The notes: generated by a model not told the origin, from the letters alone. A DNA stretch of 40,269 nt from Pseudomonas sp. (GCF_030683065.1 NZ_JAUXMX010000019.1:1-40269); one strand, 5' to 3'. Counted from the first letter of the stretch, positions 1 through 9,496 are shown. Numbers and translations are program-made.

Positions 1-421
<421 letters not shown>

Positions 422-564
422 ATAACACCCAAACAATTTGCTGTTTGTGTGCTTGACGTAAGACTGCAACAGCCGAAAATCTGCAAGACCACGCAATACC
501 ATCTGTCACATACCCATTTTGGAACAGCGTACTTCATAACTGAAGCACGGCGTTCCACCCGAAT
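422..564 (+). other. 23S-5S internal transcribed spacer
   Basis: This short AT-richer spacer joins the 23S and 5S genes of the rrn operon. No tRNA gene is visible in it. It should carry the RNase processing sites that release both rRNAs. Confidence 0.75.
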
Positions 565-683
565 TGCTTGACGACCATAGAGCATTGGAACCACCTGATC
601 CCATCCCGAACTCAGTAGTGAAACGATGCATCGCCGATGGTAGTGTGGGGTTTCCCCATGTGAGAGTAGGTCATCGTCAAGCT
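565..683 (+). rRNA. rrf: 5S ribosomal RNA
   Basis: A complete 5S rRNA gene of about 119 bases. It begins with tgcttgacgaccatagagca and ends with cgtcaagc, so its two ends pair to form helix I. The internal ccgaactcagtagtgaaacg and gatggtagtgtgggg segments are the expected loop and helix sequences and closely resemble Pseudomonas 5S. It is the last gene of this rrn operon. Confidence 0.95.
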
Positions 684-691
684 TGTATTTC

Positions 692-730
692 AAACCCCCC
701 ATCTGCGTAAGCAGGTGGGGGGTTTGTCTT
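692..730 (+). terminator. rrn operon rho-independent terminator
   Basis: A strong hairpin, with arms aaacccccca-ctgc and gcag-tggggggttt around a gtaa loop, begins about 9 bases after the 5S gene and runs into a short T-rich stretch (gtttgtctttg). Its position and structure fit the factor-independent terminator of the rrn operon. Confidence 0.9.
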
Positions 731-840
731 TGCACCGCAGAAAAGATCGTGCGCCGCCCGTTCGGTGTTCCTTGTCCTAGGGGGCGGTTCTGCGCTCTGC
801 TCGCCTAGACTAGTCAATTATCTTGCTTGAGCTATTACAT

Positions 841-1500
841 ATGGCCGATTCGGCTGACACTCATGAATTGTCGACGCTACCACTGGATGAGTTGGTTGCT
901 TGTCATGAGTGCGATATGTTGATGCTCCGACCCCAGCTGGCTGATGGGGAGCGGGCTGAGTGCCCACGCTGTGGCTATGAGCTTTACACCCAGCGGCGCC
1001 ATGTCGTGAGGCGCAGCCTGGCTCTGGTGCTTGCCGCATTGTTGCTTTATATCCCAGCTAATTTTCTGCCGATCATGCAACTCAATCTTCTCGGTCAGAC
1101 CAGCCAGGATACTGTCTGGAGTGGCGTAATCGGGCTCTACGAAAGCGACATGCAGGGTGTAGCTGTGGTGGTGTTTCTCTGCAGCATGGCGGTGCCCTTG
1201 CTCAAGCTGCTGTGCCAGTTACTAGTGTTGCTGAGCATTACCTGGAATATCGGTCGTGGGTATGGCTTATTGTTTTATCGGGTCTATCACCACTTACGCG
1301 ATTGGGGAATGCTTGAGGTCTACCTGATGGGCATTCTGGTTGCGATCGTCAAGTTGGCCGATATTGCCGACTTGAGTCTGGGGATTGGGTTGCTGTGTTT
1401 CGTTGCATTGTTATTGGTTCAAATCTGGCTGGAAGTGACTATGTCTGCGCATCAGATCTGGCACGCACTGTCCGGGGAGGAGGCCTATGCGGGCGATTGA
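841..1500 (+). CDS. pqiA: Paraquat-inducible protein A / LetA-like, first half
   Basis: A 219-residue inner-membrane protein of the PqiA/LetA family, which works with an MCE tunnel protein in lipid movement across the envelope. A zinc-ribbon-like N-terminus has two CxxC pairs (ACHEC, CPRCG), followed by about four membrane segments that include the family stretch LLLYIPANFLPIM. E. coli PqiA and LetA carry two such modules in one chain of about 420 residues; here each module is a separate gene. ATG 841 was chosen over an upstream TTG (823). The stop overlaps the start of the next gene by 14 bases, which implies translational coupling. The family call is firm; the exact substrate is unknown. 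Confidence 0.85.
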   Translation: MADSADTHELSTLPLDELVACHECDMLMLRPQLADGERAECPRCGYELYTQRRHVVRRSLALVLAALLLYIPANFLPIMQLNLLGQTSQDTVWSGVIGLYESDMQGVAVVVFLCSMAVPLLKLLCQLLVLLSITWNIGRGYGLLFYRVYHHLRDWGMLEVYLMGILVAIVKLADIADLSLGIGLLCFVALLLVQIWLEVTMSAHQIWHALSGEEAYAGD

Positions 1501-2110
1501 TGCGGGTCTGTTGCTGTGCCACGAATGCCATATGCTGAATAAGCTGGAGCCTGATACTAGCAAGCAGTTCTGTTCGCGCTGCGGAGGCGTCATTCACTCA
1601 CGTCGCCCTGACAGTCTGGTACGTACCTGGGCACTGCTGCTGACTGCCGCGCTGCTGTATATACCCGCCAATCTATTGCCGATCATGACGGTCAACTCGC
1701 TGGGAAAAGGACAGTCCGACACCATTATGTCGGGGGTCATCGAACTGGTGCGTCTCGGTATGTTGCCGATTGCCGCAGTGGTATTCATCGCCAGTATTGT
1801 GGTGCCGACGTTCAAGCTGATTGGCATTGGCTTGCTGCTGTATTCGGTACAGCGCCACCAGCCGATGTCTGCCCGGCAGCGGGTAGTCATGTACCGTTTT
1901 ATCGAGTGGATCGGTCGCTGGTCGATGTTGGATATTTTTGTAATCGCGATTCTAGTAGCGGTTGTTCGGTTCGGTAGCCTTGCGAGCATCGAGCCTGGCT
2001 TCGGCTCGATAGCCTTCGCCAGTGTGGTAATTCTGACGATGCTGGCGGCTTTAACTTTCGATCCCCGGTTGATCTGGGATAACACGGAGTCGGATGACGA
2101 CCATGACTGA
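1487..2110 (+). CDS. pqiA: Paraquat-inducible protein A / LetA-like, second half
   Basis: A 207-residue partner of the preceding gene and the second PqiA module. It again starts with a two-CxxC ribbon (LCHEC, CSRCG), followed by four predicted membrane helices and the repeated family stretch LLYIPANLLPIMTV. A strong Shine-Dalgarno (ggggaggag) lies inside the end of the first gene just before ATG 1487. The stop overlaps the MCE gene start by 17 bases, so the three genes form one coupled operon. The two halves presumably assemble side by side to rebuild a full PqiA/LetA. Confidence 0.85.
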   Translation: MRAIDAGLLLCHECHMLNKLEPDTSKQFCSRCGGVIHSRRPDSLVRTWALLLTAALLYIPANLLPIMTVNSLGKGQSDTIMSGVIELVRLGMLPIAAVVFIASIVVPTFKLIGIGLLLYSVQRHQPMSARQRVVMYRFIEWIGRWSMLDIFVIAILVAVVRFGSLASIEPGFGSIAFASVVILTMLAALTFDPRLIWDNTESDDDHD

Positions 2111-4406
2111 TCTACCGAGGGCAAGAACGCGTCCTGCTTCAAACTGGTCGGCCATCTGGGTCTTGCCGCTGATTGCCTTGCTGATTGGTGTCTGGCTGGG
2201 TTGGCGTGCCTACAGTCAGGCTGGTATCGACATTCAGGTGGTTTTTCCAAGCGGGGAAGGCATTCAGGCCGGCAAGACTGAGGTTATCTACAAGGGCATG
2301 GCCATCGGCAAGGTCAAGGCGATGACGCTTGATGACAGTGCTGAAAGCATTGGCGTTATCGCTACCGTAGAGATGAGCAAGAAGGTTGAATCGCAGTTAC
2401 GCAGCAACACGCGTTTCTGGCTGGTCAAGCCGAGTGTGAGTCTGGCGGGCATTACCGGATTGGAGACCCTGGTGTCGGGCAATTACATTGCGGTGAGTCC
2501 TGGTGATGGAGAGCCTACGCTTGAGTTTGCGGCACTGCCCGAGCCTCCGCCCTTATCGGATGATCGACCTGGGTTGCACCTGACCCTGAGGGCTGAGCGT
2601 CTCGGTTCGCTGAGTCGCGACACTCCGGTGTTCTACAAACAAATTCAGGTGGGCCGGGTGAAAAGCTATGCCCTTGCCGACGATCAGACCACGGTCGAGG
2701 TAAAGCTCTATATCGAGCCGACCTATGCCGCTTTAGTGCGCAAACACACGCGTTTCTGGAATGCCAGCGGCATCAGCATCGATGCGGGGTTATCCGGCTT
2801 CAAGCTGCGCAGTGAGTCGTTGGCCAGCATAGTGGCAGGCGGCATTGCCTTTGCCACGCCGGAGCATCGCAAGCAGAGTCCGGCGACCGACCCCAGCATT
2901 CCGTTTCGTCTGTATGAAGATTTTGAGAGCGCCCAGGCCGGCATCAAGGTGCTGGTCAAGATGACCGACTTCGAAGGCCTGCAAGCCGGGCGCACGCCGG
3001 TGCTGTACAACGGTATCCAGGCTGGAACCTTGAAGGCGCTGAAGGTCAACGACGACCTCACTGGTGCCTTGGCCGAGTTGACCCTCGATCCGCGTACAGA
3101 AGATTTTCTGGTCGAAGGCACCGAGTTCTGGGTAGTCAAACCCTCAATTTCTCTTGCCGGCATCACCGGTATCGAAGCGCTGGTCAAAGGCAACTATATT
3201 GCCGTGCGCCCAGGCGAGAAAGGCGCTGTAGCCAAGCGTGATTTTTCAGCGCGTCCCAAGGCTCCGCCGTTGAACCTGGATGCACCGGGCCTGCATTTGG
3301 TGTTGTTCAGCGACAGCCGCGGCTCGCTGGACGTGGGCAGCCCGATTCTCTATCGGCAACTTAAGGTTGGCTCGGTACAGAGTGTGCAGCTGACGCGCAA
3401 CAGCCAGCAGGTGGTGTTCGGTGTACATATCGAACCGGAGTACACACGCTTGGTAAATAGCAGCACGCGATTCTGGAACGCCAGTGGGATTACCTTAAAG
3501 GGCGGTCTGTCTGGGGTCGAGGTGAAAAGCGAGTCGCTGCAAACCCTGCTTTCAGGGGGGATCGCGTTTGAGACCGAGAACTTGCAGGCGCCACTTGTCG
3601 CCGGGAAGGTGCAGCGTTTCGACCTGTATGGTGACCGTGATCGTGCGATCCAGAGCGGTGTGGCAATTACCATTCAACTGGAACGTGGCGACGGCCTGAG
3701 CCCGGGTACGGCAATTCGCTACAAGGGGTTAGACGTCGGTACTGTCGAGCGCATCCAGCTTAGTGACGATCTGCAAGCGATAATCCTGCATGCCCGGGTG
3801 ACCCTGGCGGTTGAGCAAATCGTTCGTCTCGGCACGCAGTTCTGGGTGGTCAAGCCGCAGTTGAGTCTGGCGGGTGCCGCTAACCTGGAAACCCTGGTCA
3901 GTGGCCAGTACCTGGAGGTGCAGCCGGCGAATAGGGTGGGGGCCAGGCAGACTCATTTCGTTGCGCTAGCCGAGCCGCCAAGCCAGGCTGTGAACGAGCC
4001 AGGCTTGCGTCTGGTGCTCAGCACCACGCGGCGTAGCTCGCTGAAGGCCGGGGTGCCGGTGACATACCGCGAAGTGCCGGTGGGCAAGGTGACTGGCTAT
4101 GAGCTCGGGCCGACCGCAGATCGGGTGTTGATCCATCTGCTGGTCGAGCCGCGTTATGCCGGCCTGGTACGTACCGGCAGCCGGTTCTGGAATAGCTCCG
4201 GAATTGGTGTCGAGGCCGGTTTGTTCAAGGGCGTGAAAGTGCGCAGCGAATCCCTGGAAACCCTGATTGAGGGTGGCGTGGCATTCGCCACACCGGAGCA
4301 ACAACCTCTGGGTACGCAGGCCATGCAGGGGCAGACTTTTGCTCTGTTTGACGAGCCGCAGGAAGAGTGGCTGCGCTGGTCACCGAAAATCGCTTTGCCG
4401 AAATAA
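2094..4406 (+). CDS. pqiB: MCE-domain intermembrane lipid transport protein, PqiB/LetB family with six MCE domains
   Basis: A 770-residue protein with one N-terminal membrane anchor (about residues 18-37) and then six MCE (MlaD) repeats. The repeats begin near residues 45, 160, 283, 399, 522 and 637; each has a beta-strand start such as GIDIQVVF, GLHLTL or GLRLVL followed by a YKG/YRQ-like turn and VG(K/R/S)V. MCE proteins of this family form hexameric tubes that bridge the inner and outer membranes. E. coli PqiB has three MCE domains and LetB seven, so six is intermediate. No PqiC lipoprotein gene follows. ATG 2094 overlaps the preceding gene. The sequence cannot decide between a PqiB-like and a LetB-like role. 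Confidence 0.88.
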   Translation: MTTMTDLPRARTRPASNWSAIWVLPLIALLIGVWLGWRAYSQAGIDIQVVFPSGEGIQAGKTEVIYKGMAIGKVKAMTLDDSAESIGVIATVEMSKKVESQLRSNTRFWLVKPSVSLAGITGLETLVSGNYIAVSPGDGEPTLEFAALPEPPPLSDDRPGLHLTLRAERLGSLSRDTPVFYKQIQVGRVKSYALADDQTTVEVKLYIEPTYAALVRKHTRFWNASGISIDAGLSGFKLRSESLASIVAGGIAFATPEHRKQSPATDPSIPFRLYEDFESAQAGIKVLVKMTDFEGLQAGRTPVLYNGIQAGTLKALKVNDDLTGALAELTLDPRTEDFLVEGTEFWVVKPSISLAGITGIEALVKGNYIAVRPGEKGAVAKRDFSARPKAPPLNLDAPGLHLVLFSDSRGSLDVGSPILYRQLKVGSVQSVQLTRNSQQVVFGVHIEPEYTRLVNSSTRFWNASGITLKGGLSGVEVKSESLQTLLSGGIAFETENLQAPLVAGKVQRFDLYGDRDRAIQSGVAITIQLERGDGLSPGTAIRYKGLDVGTVERIQLSDDLQAIILHARVTLAVEQIVRLGTQFWVVKPQLSLAGAANLETLVSGQYLEVQPANRVGARQTHFVALAEPPSQAVNEPGLRLVLSTTRRSSLKAGVPVTYREVPVGKVTGYELGPTADRVLIHLLVEPRYAGLVRTGSRFWNSSGIGVEAGLFKGVKVRSESLETLIEGGVAFATPEQQPLGTQAMQGQTFALFDEPQEEWLRWSPKIALPK

Positions 4407-4412
4407 CCACTT

Positions 4413-4444
4413 ACGACAAGGGCCGCAATCGCGGCCCTTGTCGT
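4413..4444. terminator. Bidirectional terminator between pqiB and mksB
   Basis: A near-perfect 14-bp-arm hairpin (acgacaagggccgc / gcggcccttgtcgt, loop aatc) sits in the 52-base gap between two converging genes. It is followed by ttt on the plus side. It probably ends transcripts from both sides. Confidence 0.85.
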
Positions 4445-4458
4445 TTCTAGCGGATGGA

Positions 4459-7290
4459 TCAGGCCAGCTCGTGGGCCTTGACCGCTTCAGTGGTCGTTTT
4501 GCTGGTCTCCCGGCGCTGGATGTATTTCCAATCAGTCTCATCGATATAGATCCCGTTCGGCCCGCTGCCGCCTTCCAGGTCGATGGCCACATGAGCCGAG
4601 ACTTGCGGCTTGACCGAGGCCAGGATCGGCACGAAGCCCAGTTGCAGGCTGGTTTCGATCAGCGCCTGCTGGTTTTTCTCGTCAATATCCGCCGCCTCAT
4701 CCAGGTAGTACGGCAGGCGGATGCGCCCGGCTTGGTCGCGGTCCATCAGGTGCAGCAGCAAGTACATGTTGGTCAGCGCCTTGATGGTCATAGTGGTGCC
4801 GTTGGAGGCCGCGCCATCGATGTCGGTGTGGATCACTGGTTGGCCATGCACCTTGGTAATCTCGAAGGCCAGCTCGAACAGATCCTTCAAGCCCAGTTGG
4901 TTATGGTTGGCGGCTACCAGGCGCGCCAGGTATTCCTTGGCCTCCTCGTTCTTGCTGTCCTGGTTGCTGCTCTGCTGCAGGTCGAATACCGAGAGGGTCT
5001 CGCCTTGTTCGTACTGGCCGGCGCTGTGGATGATCTGGTCGATATGCTTGAGTGCCTCCTTGTTTGGCGCCAGAACGATGCGGAAGCTTTCCAGGTTGGA
5101 GACCTGACGCTTGTTGATCTCGCGGTTGAACAGCGCCAGTTGGTGTTCCAGGTTGTCGTAGTCGCTGCGGATATTGCGCAGGGTACGGGCGATATCGGTG
5201 ACGGCGGCACGCCGCGCCTTGGTCAAGGTCAAGGCTTCGTCCTGGCGGTGGGCGTAGGCGTTGACCAGCAGGTGCAAGCGGCGTTCGACGTCGTCTTCGC
5301 TGTCGAACTTGGCCACGCCTTTCAGGCGTACCTGGGCATAAAGAGCTTCGATTTGGCCGTCGATTCGTTGCAAGCCTTGCCAGGCATCCTGATAGTCGTT
5401 GAGCAGGGGCAGCAGGTTATCCAGCGAGTCGTCCAGCGGGTCGGTGAAAGGCATGCCGAAAGGCATGTCGGCCGGCAGCAGCTGGCGGCGGCGCAGGGCG
5501 TCTTCCAGGGTGCGCTGCTTGGCTTCCAGGTCAGCCAGCTGGCGGCCGATAAGCTGCAGCTTGGCGGACAGTTGCTGTACCCGCTCGGTAAAGGCATCGC
5601 TGCTGCGCTTGAGCTCGTCCTGCGCCGCTTCCAGTTGCGCCAGCTGCTCCAGCTTGGCGTCTTCTTCCACCGCCAGGGTCTGGCTGCGGCGGAAGTCTTC
5701 CAGGGCTTTCTGCGCGTCCAGCACGGCCTGGTAGTACTGTTCGGACTGCGCCTTGCTGGCGGTGCGGTCGACGGCTACTGCCTGCTGGGTTTTCAGTTGC
5801 TTGTATTCGCGTTCGAGGCGGTCTTTCTGGTCGCGCAAGGCGGCGCGGTCGGCCAAGGCCTGCAGGGCCGGAGGCTCGATATGCGAGAGGTCGATGGATA
5901 GGCCGGGCACTTCGAAGCGCTCGCCGTTGAAACCATTCAGCACAGTTTCCAGGGATTTCACCCAGGCATCGCCATCGCTGACCTGAATGCCTTTTTCACC
6001 CAACGGCAGGCTGAACAGCTGGCCGTTAAACAGGCGCATCAGGCGGTCGACGTCGGCTTGGCTGAACTCTTCGCGCAGGCGCGAGTAGCTGTTGTTGTCG
6101 GCGTACTCGAGCTGCTGCTTGACCGATTTGAGGCGTTTGTCCAGGTCGCGCAGGCGCTCGTCGAGGTCTTCGTTGGAGAACTGCCGCGACTGCGCCAGAG
6201 CGCCGGCCAGTTCGTCGTGAGCGTCCTTGGCGGCGAGCAGTTGCGCTTCCAGCATCTGCACATCGCTGACCAGGGCAAAACGGTTTTTTAACACCGAGAG
6301 CTCGCCGAGCCAGCGTTGGATTTCGCTGATCTCGCGCTCCATGCGCATCAGCTCTGCAGTGTCGCCGCGCTGCTCGTGCTGCAAGCCGTCCTGTTCGCTG
6401 CGGTAATGTTCGGCCTGGATCACCAGCTCATCCTTGCGCGCCCCGGCATAGTCCTGCCAGGTACCGAGCAGCGAGTCGAGCAATGGCGAAATGCGATGCA
6501 ATTTGCCGCGCAATTGTTCGCGCTGGGCGACACCAGCGGCCAGGGCCTCGATCAGCGGGCCGGCGGTTACCAGGGCCTGATAATCGTTTTCCATGCGGCG
6601 TACATCGCGGAACGCTTCTTCAGTAGCGGCGATATAGTCGACGCTACCCGAACGCAGGCTGTGTTCGAAGGCATCGAGGAACAGCTGCTTGAGCTTGGCG
6701 GCGGTGATTTCACGCATATGCAGCAGGTTGATGAACAGCGCGCGGAAGGTCTTCAGGCTCTGTTCGCTGGTGGAGCGTAGCGGGATCAGAGTCAGGTCTA
6801 GCGGAATCGAGGTGTGCCCGCCGACCAGCAAACGGCGCAGCTCTTCGGGTTTCAGTTCAAAGGCCTTGATGCCTTCGCGTTCCAGGGCGTTGAACAGCTC
6901 GCGTTGGCGCAGGCAAGTGCCGTCCTTCTGGTAGTGGGCCAGATCCAGCACGCCTTGGTAGGCAAAGAATTGGTGACCAAAACCGCCGCCTGGGCCACGC
7001 CCGGCCACGCCGATCACATGTGGGCCGTGGGGCAGGACGACTTCGACCAGGATGTAGCTGGTGTCGCTAGCGAAGTAGAACTTGCGCGACTGCTCCAGGC
7101 TGTACTTGCCGAAGCTCATGTCGGACATGCGCGCCAGGATGGGAAACTGCAGGGCGTTGATCGAGGCGGATTTACCCAGGTTGTTGGCCCCGTAAACCGA
7201 CAGCGGGTTTTCCAGCGGGAACAGACCAAGGCTGTAGCCGGCGGTGTTCAACAGGGCGAAGCGGCGGATGCCATAGCGTTCCTGGCTCAT
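4459..7290 (-). CDS. mksB: Condensin subunit MksB (SMC-like ATPase)
   Basis: A 943-residue MukB-like SMC ATPase of the MksBEF condensin, which compacts and segregates chromosomal DNA. The head begins with a Walker A motif, GANNLGKS (residues 34-41). The middle is a long charged coiled-coil. The C-terminal head has the ABC signature-like region near MTIKALTNMYLL and a Walker B, LPYYLDEAAD. It is much shorter than E. coli MukB (about 1490), as is usual for Mks-type proteins. The start overlaps the mksE stop (ATGA), so the two are coupled. The gene order mksF-mksE-mksB matches pseudomonads. No MksG/JetD nuclease gene is adjacent, so this looks like the housekeeping condensin rather than a Wadjet defence locus. 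Confidence 0.92.
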   Translation of the reverse strand: MSQERYGIRRFALLNTAGYSLGLFPLENPLSVYGANNLGKSASINALQFPILARMSDMSFGKYSLEQSRKFYFASDTSYILVEVVLPHGPHVIGVAGRGPGGGFGHQFFAYQGVLDLAHYQKDGTCLRQRELFNALEREGIKAFELKPEELRRLLVGGHTSIPLDLTLIPLRSTSEQSLKTFRALFINLLHMREITAAKLKQLFLDAFEHSLRSGSVDYIAATEEAFRDVRRMENDYQALVTAGPLIEALAAGVAQREQLRGKLHRISPLLDSLLGTWQDYAGARKDELVIQAEHYRSEQDGLQHEQRGDTAELMRMEREISEIQRWLGELSVLKNRFALVSDVQMLEAQLLAAKDAHDELAGALAQSRQFSNEDLDERLRDLDKRLKSVKQQLEYADNNSYSRLREEFSQADVDRLMRLFNGQLFSLPLGEKGIQVSDGDAWVKSLETVLNGFNGERFEVPGLSIDLSHIEPPALQALADRAALRDQKDRLEREYKQLKTQQAVAVDRTASKAQSEQYYQAVLDAQKALEDFRRSQTLAVEEDAKLEQLAQLEAAQDELKRSSDAFTERVQQLSAKLQLIGRQLADLEAKQRTLEDALRRRQLLPADMPFGMPFTDPLDDSLDNLLPLLNDYQDAWQGLQRIDGQIEALYAQVRLKGVAKFDSEDDVERRLHLLVNAYAHRQDEALTLTKARRAAVTDIARTLRNIRSDYDNLEHQLALFNREINKRQVSNLESFRIVLAPNKEALKHIDQIIHSAGQYEQGETLSVFDLQQSSNQDSKNEEAKEYLARLVAANHNQLGLKDLFELAFEITKVHGQPVIHTDIDGAASNGTTMTIKALTNMYLLLHLMDRDQAGRIRLPYYLDEAADIDEKNQQALIETSLQLGFVPILASVKPQVSAHVAIDLEGGSGPNGIYIDETDWKYIQRRETSKTTTEAVKAHELA

Positions 7291-7973
7291 GCGTCTATCT
7301 CCTGTAAGGCGCGTTCGTCGGCCATGGCACGAGCCAGGGCATCTTCTTCAAGCTCGTCCTCGGCGAGGCTGATGATCTCGTCTTCGGTTTCATCGTCCAG
7401 TAGCGCAGGGGTTGGCAATGGCTGGGCGCTGTGCAGGGTGGCAGCCAGGTCGCGATCCTGCTGCACGCTCAGGCAGACATCGAGGAAGCGGTGCATGGGC
7501 GCGAGGAAGCGGTAGATGCCGTTTTCTTCGCCGGCAAAGCCCAGTTGGTTCAGGCGGCGCATGACTTTTTCTTCCAGTTCCTCGACGCTGGTGACTTCGG
7601 CCTGGAGAAACAGGTCGCGGTATTTTTCCAGCAGTGCCGGCAGCTCGTCACGGCCGATGCTGCCGCCATCGAGTACGGCCAGCGGGTCGCGACCCTGATC
7701 CGCTAAATGTTCAACGAGGATAAAGGTGAACAGTGCCAGGCGTTGGGCGGTCTTGTTGACATGGGCGCCCATCTGCTCGGGAACGAAATAGTAGAAGCCG
7801 CGACTGTCGCAGACCAGCTCATAGCCGAGCGCCTTGAACAATGCGCGGTACTGATCCTGCTGGTTGGACAGCTGGGCATACAGCTCCGGGTCGCGGCGGC
7901 TGACGTGATAGCCCTTGAACAGCTCGCGGAAGATCGGGGCCAGTTGGGTCAGTTCTTTCAGGTCAATATTCAT
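7287..7973 (-). CDS. mksE: Condensin subunit MksE
   Basis: A 228-residue MksE subunit, the small winged-helix (kite-type) protein that binds the MksF kleisin in the MksBEF complex. The N-terminus MNIDLKELTQLAPIFRELFKG and the acidic C-terminus fit the family. It lies between mksF and mksB and shares a 4-base overlap with mksB. Its start is 69 bases after the mksF stop, and nearly all of that gap is a REP palindrome. Assignment rests on family likeness and gene order. Confidence 0.88.
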   Translation of the reverse strand: MNIDLKELTQLAPIFRELFKGYHVSRRDPELYAQLSNQQDQYRALFKALGYELVCDSRGFYYFVPEQMGAHVNKTAQRLALFTFILVEHLADQGRDPLAVLDGGSIGRDELPALLEKYRDLFLQAEVTSVEELEEKVMRRLNQLGFAGEENGIYRFLAPMHRFLDVCLSVQQDRDLAATLHSAQPLPTPALLDDETEDEIISLAEDELEEDALARAMADERALQEIDA

Positions 7974-7997
7974 GGCGATCCATTGAGCGCGTTATGC

Positions 7998-8046
7998 GTA
8001 GGGTGCGCGGTGCGCACCGTGGATTCGTGGGTGGTGCGCACGCTAC
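7998..8046. repeat. REP pair, family D (GTAGGGTGCGC type), mksF/mksE border
   Basis: The element runs from GTAGGGTGCGC to GTGCGCACGCTAC, two facing REP units. Each unit has a GTAG head, with palindromic core ggtgcgc/tgcgcacc. It fills most of the mksF-mksE gap, and the CTA of its right-hand end is the mksF stop codon. A second copy of the family is at 27593-27633. Confidence 0.8.
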
Positions 8047-9287
8047 GGGCCGGCTGGTGATCTGAGCAAGGCAAAGGAGCTCAGGCTGACCTGGTGCTCG
8101 GCGGTCAGGTAATCGCGGCGCTCCAGGCGTTCGCGTTGGAAGCGGGGATCGCGCGACAGGCGCGAGAACCAGTACAGCAGTTCGTCGGTTGCACCGTCCG
8201 CTTCCTGCTCCAGCAGCCACGTCATCAGATCCGGTAACGGTAACGCCTGTTCGCAGCGCTCGATCATTTCCCGGGCGGTGCGTGGCGCGCGCGGTACTTC
8301 ACCCTTGCGCGTTGTGCTGGCCTTGGGGAATTGCGCCGGCTTCGGTTCGAAGCGAGCCAGGGCGTAAACGTAAGCCTCGACCTGTGACGCCGTGCCGAGA
8401 AAGGTGCTCTGCGGACGACTGAACAACGGCAAGGATGCCTGAGGTACGGCATCCAGGCCTTTGCGGCGGATCGCTGCCAGGGCCAGGGCCGCGCCGCGGG
8501 TGACGGCGTTGTGCCGACGCGCTTCTTCGCGCAGTGGCAGTAGCAGCTCGCGGGCGCGGCGCAGGGTCAGTTGGGCGGTGGTCTGCATTTCCAGGATGCG
8601 CGCGTGGGTGCGCAGCAGCAGGTCGTCGTCGACCAGCTGGCCTAGGCGCTGCTGTTCGCCGAGCAGGCGCAGCAGCACGTGCTCGACGCGGTTGACGCCC
8701 TGCTCGAAGGCGCCGTCGGCGGCGACCAGTTGGATCATCGGTTCGACGTATTCGTCCCAAGTCGCCAGCACCTCGGCGTAACGCTGGCGCAGCGGGATCT
8801 GCCGGTCGCTGGTCTTGGCCCGTTCGGCCACGGCGACCAGGGCCTGTTCGTCGTTGGCCAGTTTCTTCAATACATCGCGCACACGCATATCGAGCAAGCG
8901 CAGCTGACGCGCCAGGTCGGCGGCGTCGCGCACCTCGAAAGCATCCTTGATATAGCCGGCCAGGCGTTCGAGGTGGCGTAAATAGGCCTCGATCTCCAGG
9001 CACAGCCCCAGGCGGTGTTCGCGGCGCAGGTAGGCGAGGAAGTCGTGGATCTGTGCGTTCAGCTCAAAGCGGTTGGGGCTCTTGGCCTCTGGCACCAGGA
9101 TATCCAGGCGGATCCACTGGTCGAGCAGGGCGGTAATGTCCACGGGCGTGCTTTCCGGCAATTGTGCCGACAGCTGTTTGCGCAGCTCAACCAAGCTCAG
9201 GGTGCCGCTATCGAAGCGTTCGCAGAGCGGCTCGAGTAGCGTCCAGTGTTCGGCAAGGGCGCGCAGTACGCGCTTGGGATCGATCAT
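8043..9287 (-). CDS. mksF: Condensin subunit MksF (kleisin)
   Basis: A 414-residue kleisin of the MksBEF condensin; it bridges the two MksB heads and recruits MksE. The N-terminus reads MIDPKRVLRALAEHW and is followed by long helical segments, as in MukF/MksF proteins. Two earlier in-frame ATGs (9443 and 9392) would add 52 or 35 residues. I prefer 9287 because the extra stretch is less gene-like in codon use and holds a TACAAT-like -10 box, but only the 9443 start has even a weak Shine-Dalgarno (agg), so the start is uncertain. The stop codon TAG is part of the downstream REP element, so the last residues may have been changed by that insertion. Confidence 0.82.
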   Translation of the reverse strand: MIDPKRVLRALAEHWTLLEPLCERFDSGTLSLVELRKQLSAQLPESTPVDITALLDQWIRLDILVPEAKSPNRFELNAQIHDFLAYLRREHRLGLCLEIEAYLRHLERLAGYIKDAFEVRDAADLARQLRLLDMRVRDVLKKLANDEQALVAVAERAKTSDRQIPLRQRYAEVLATWDEYVEPMIQLVAADGAFEQGVNRVEHVLLRLLGEQQRLGQLVDDDLLLRTHARILEMQTTAQLTLRRARELLLPLREEARRHNAVTRGAALALAAIRRKGLDAVPQASLPLFSRPQSTFLGTASQVEAYVYALARFEPKPAQFPKASTTRKGEVPRAPRTAREMIERCEQALPLPDLMTWLLEQEADGATDELLYWFSRLSRDPRFQRERLERRDYLTAEHQVSLSSFALLRSPAGP

Positions 9288-9496
9288 CGAAGGCCGGTCG
9301 CTCAATCTGGGGAAAAACGCCGATTGTACTGCATCGGCCGGCAATCGATTGAGCCTGAACTGATCGGAGGCGCTTTGTGTCCAGTCAGTCATATTTTTGT
9401 CATTCAGGCTGTTTATCTTTAGCGGGCCGTTGAAAAGCCCCATGGGTTGCCTATGCCGTATTTAACGCAGGTACGGCCGCGTCACCTGTTTTGCTG

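Noticed and set aside
4267..5901. Long open frame of 544 codons on the plus strand opposite mksB
   Set aside because: It is antisense to a clear SMC ATPase gene, its composition is an artefact of GC-rich codon bias (Val/Gln/Leu-rich), and it shows no recognisable domain.
4459..9443. Wadjet (JetABCD/MksFEBG) anti-plasmid system
   Set aside because: The fourth gene, mksG/jetD, is absent on both sides; the set fits the chromosomal MksBEF condensin.
9288..9443. N-terminal extension of MksF
   Set aside because: Less gene-like codon use and a TACAAT box suggest promoter DNA. It is not fully excluded, because only ATG 9443 has a weak Shine-Dalgarno.
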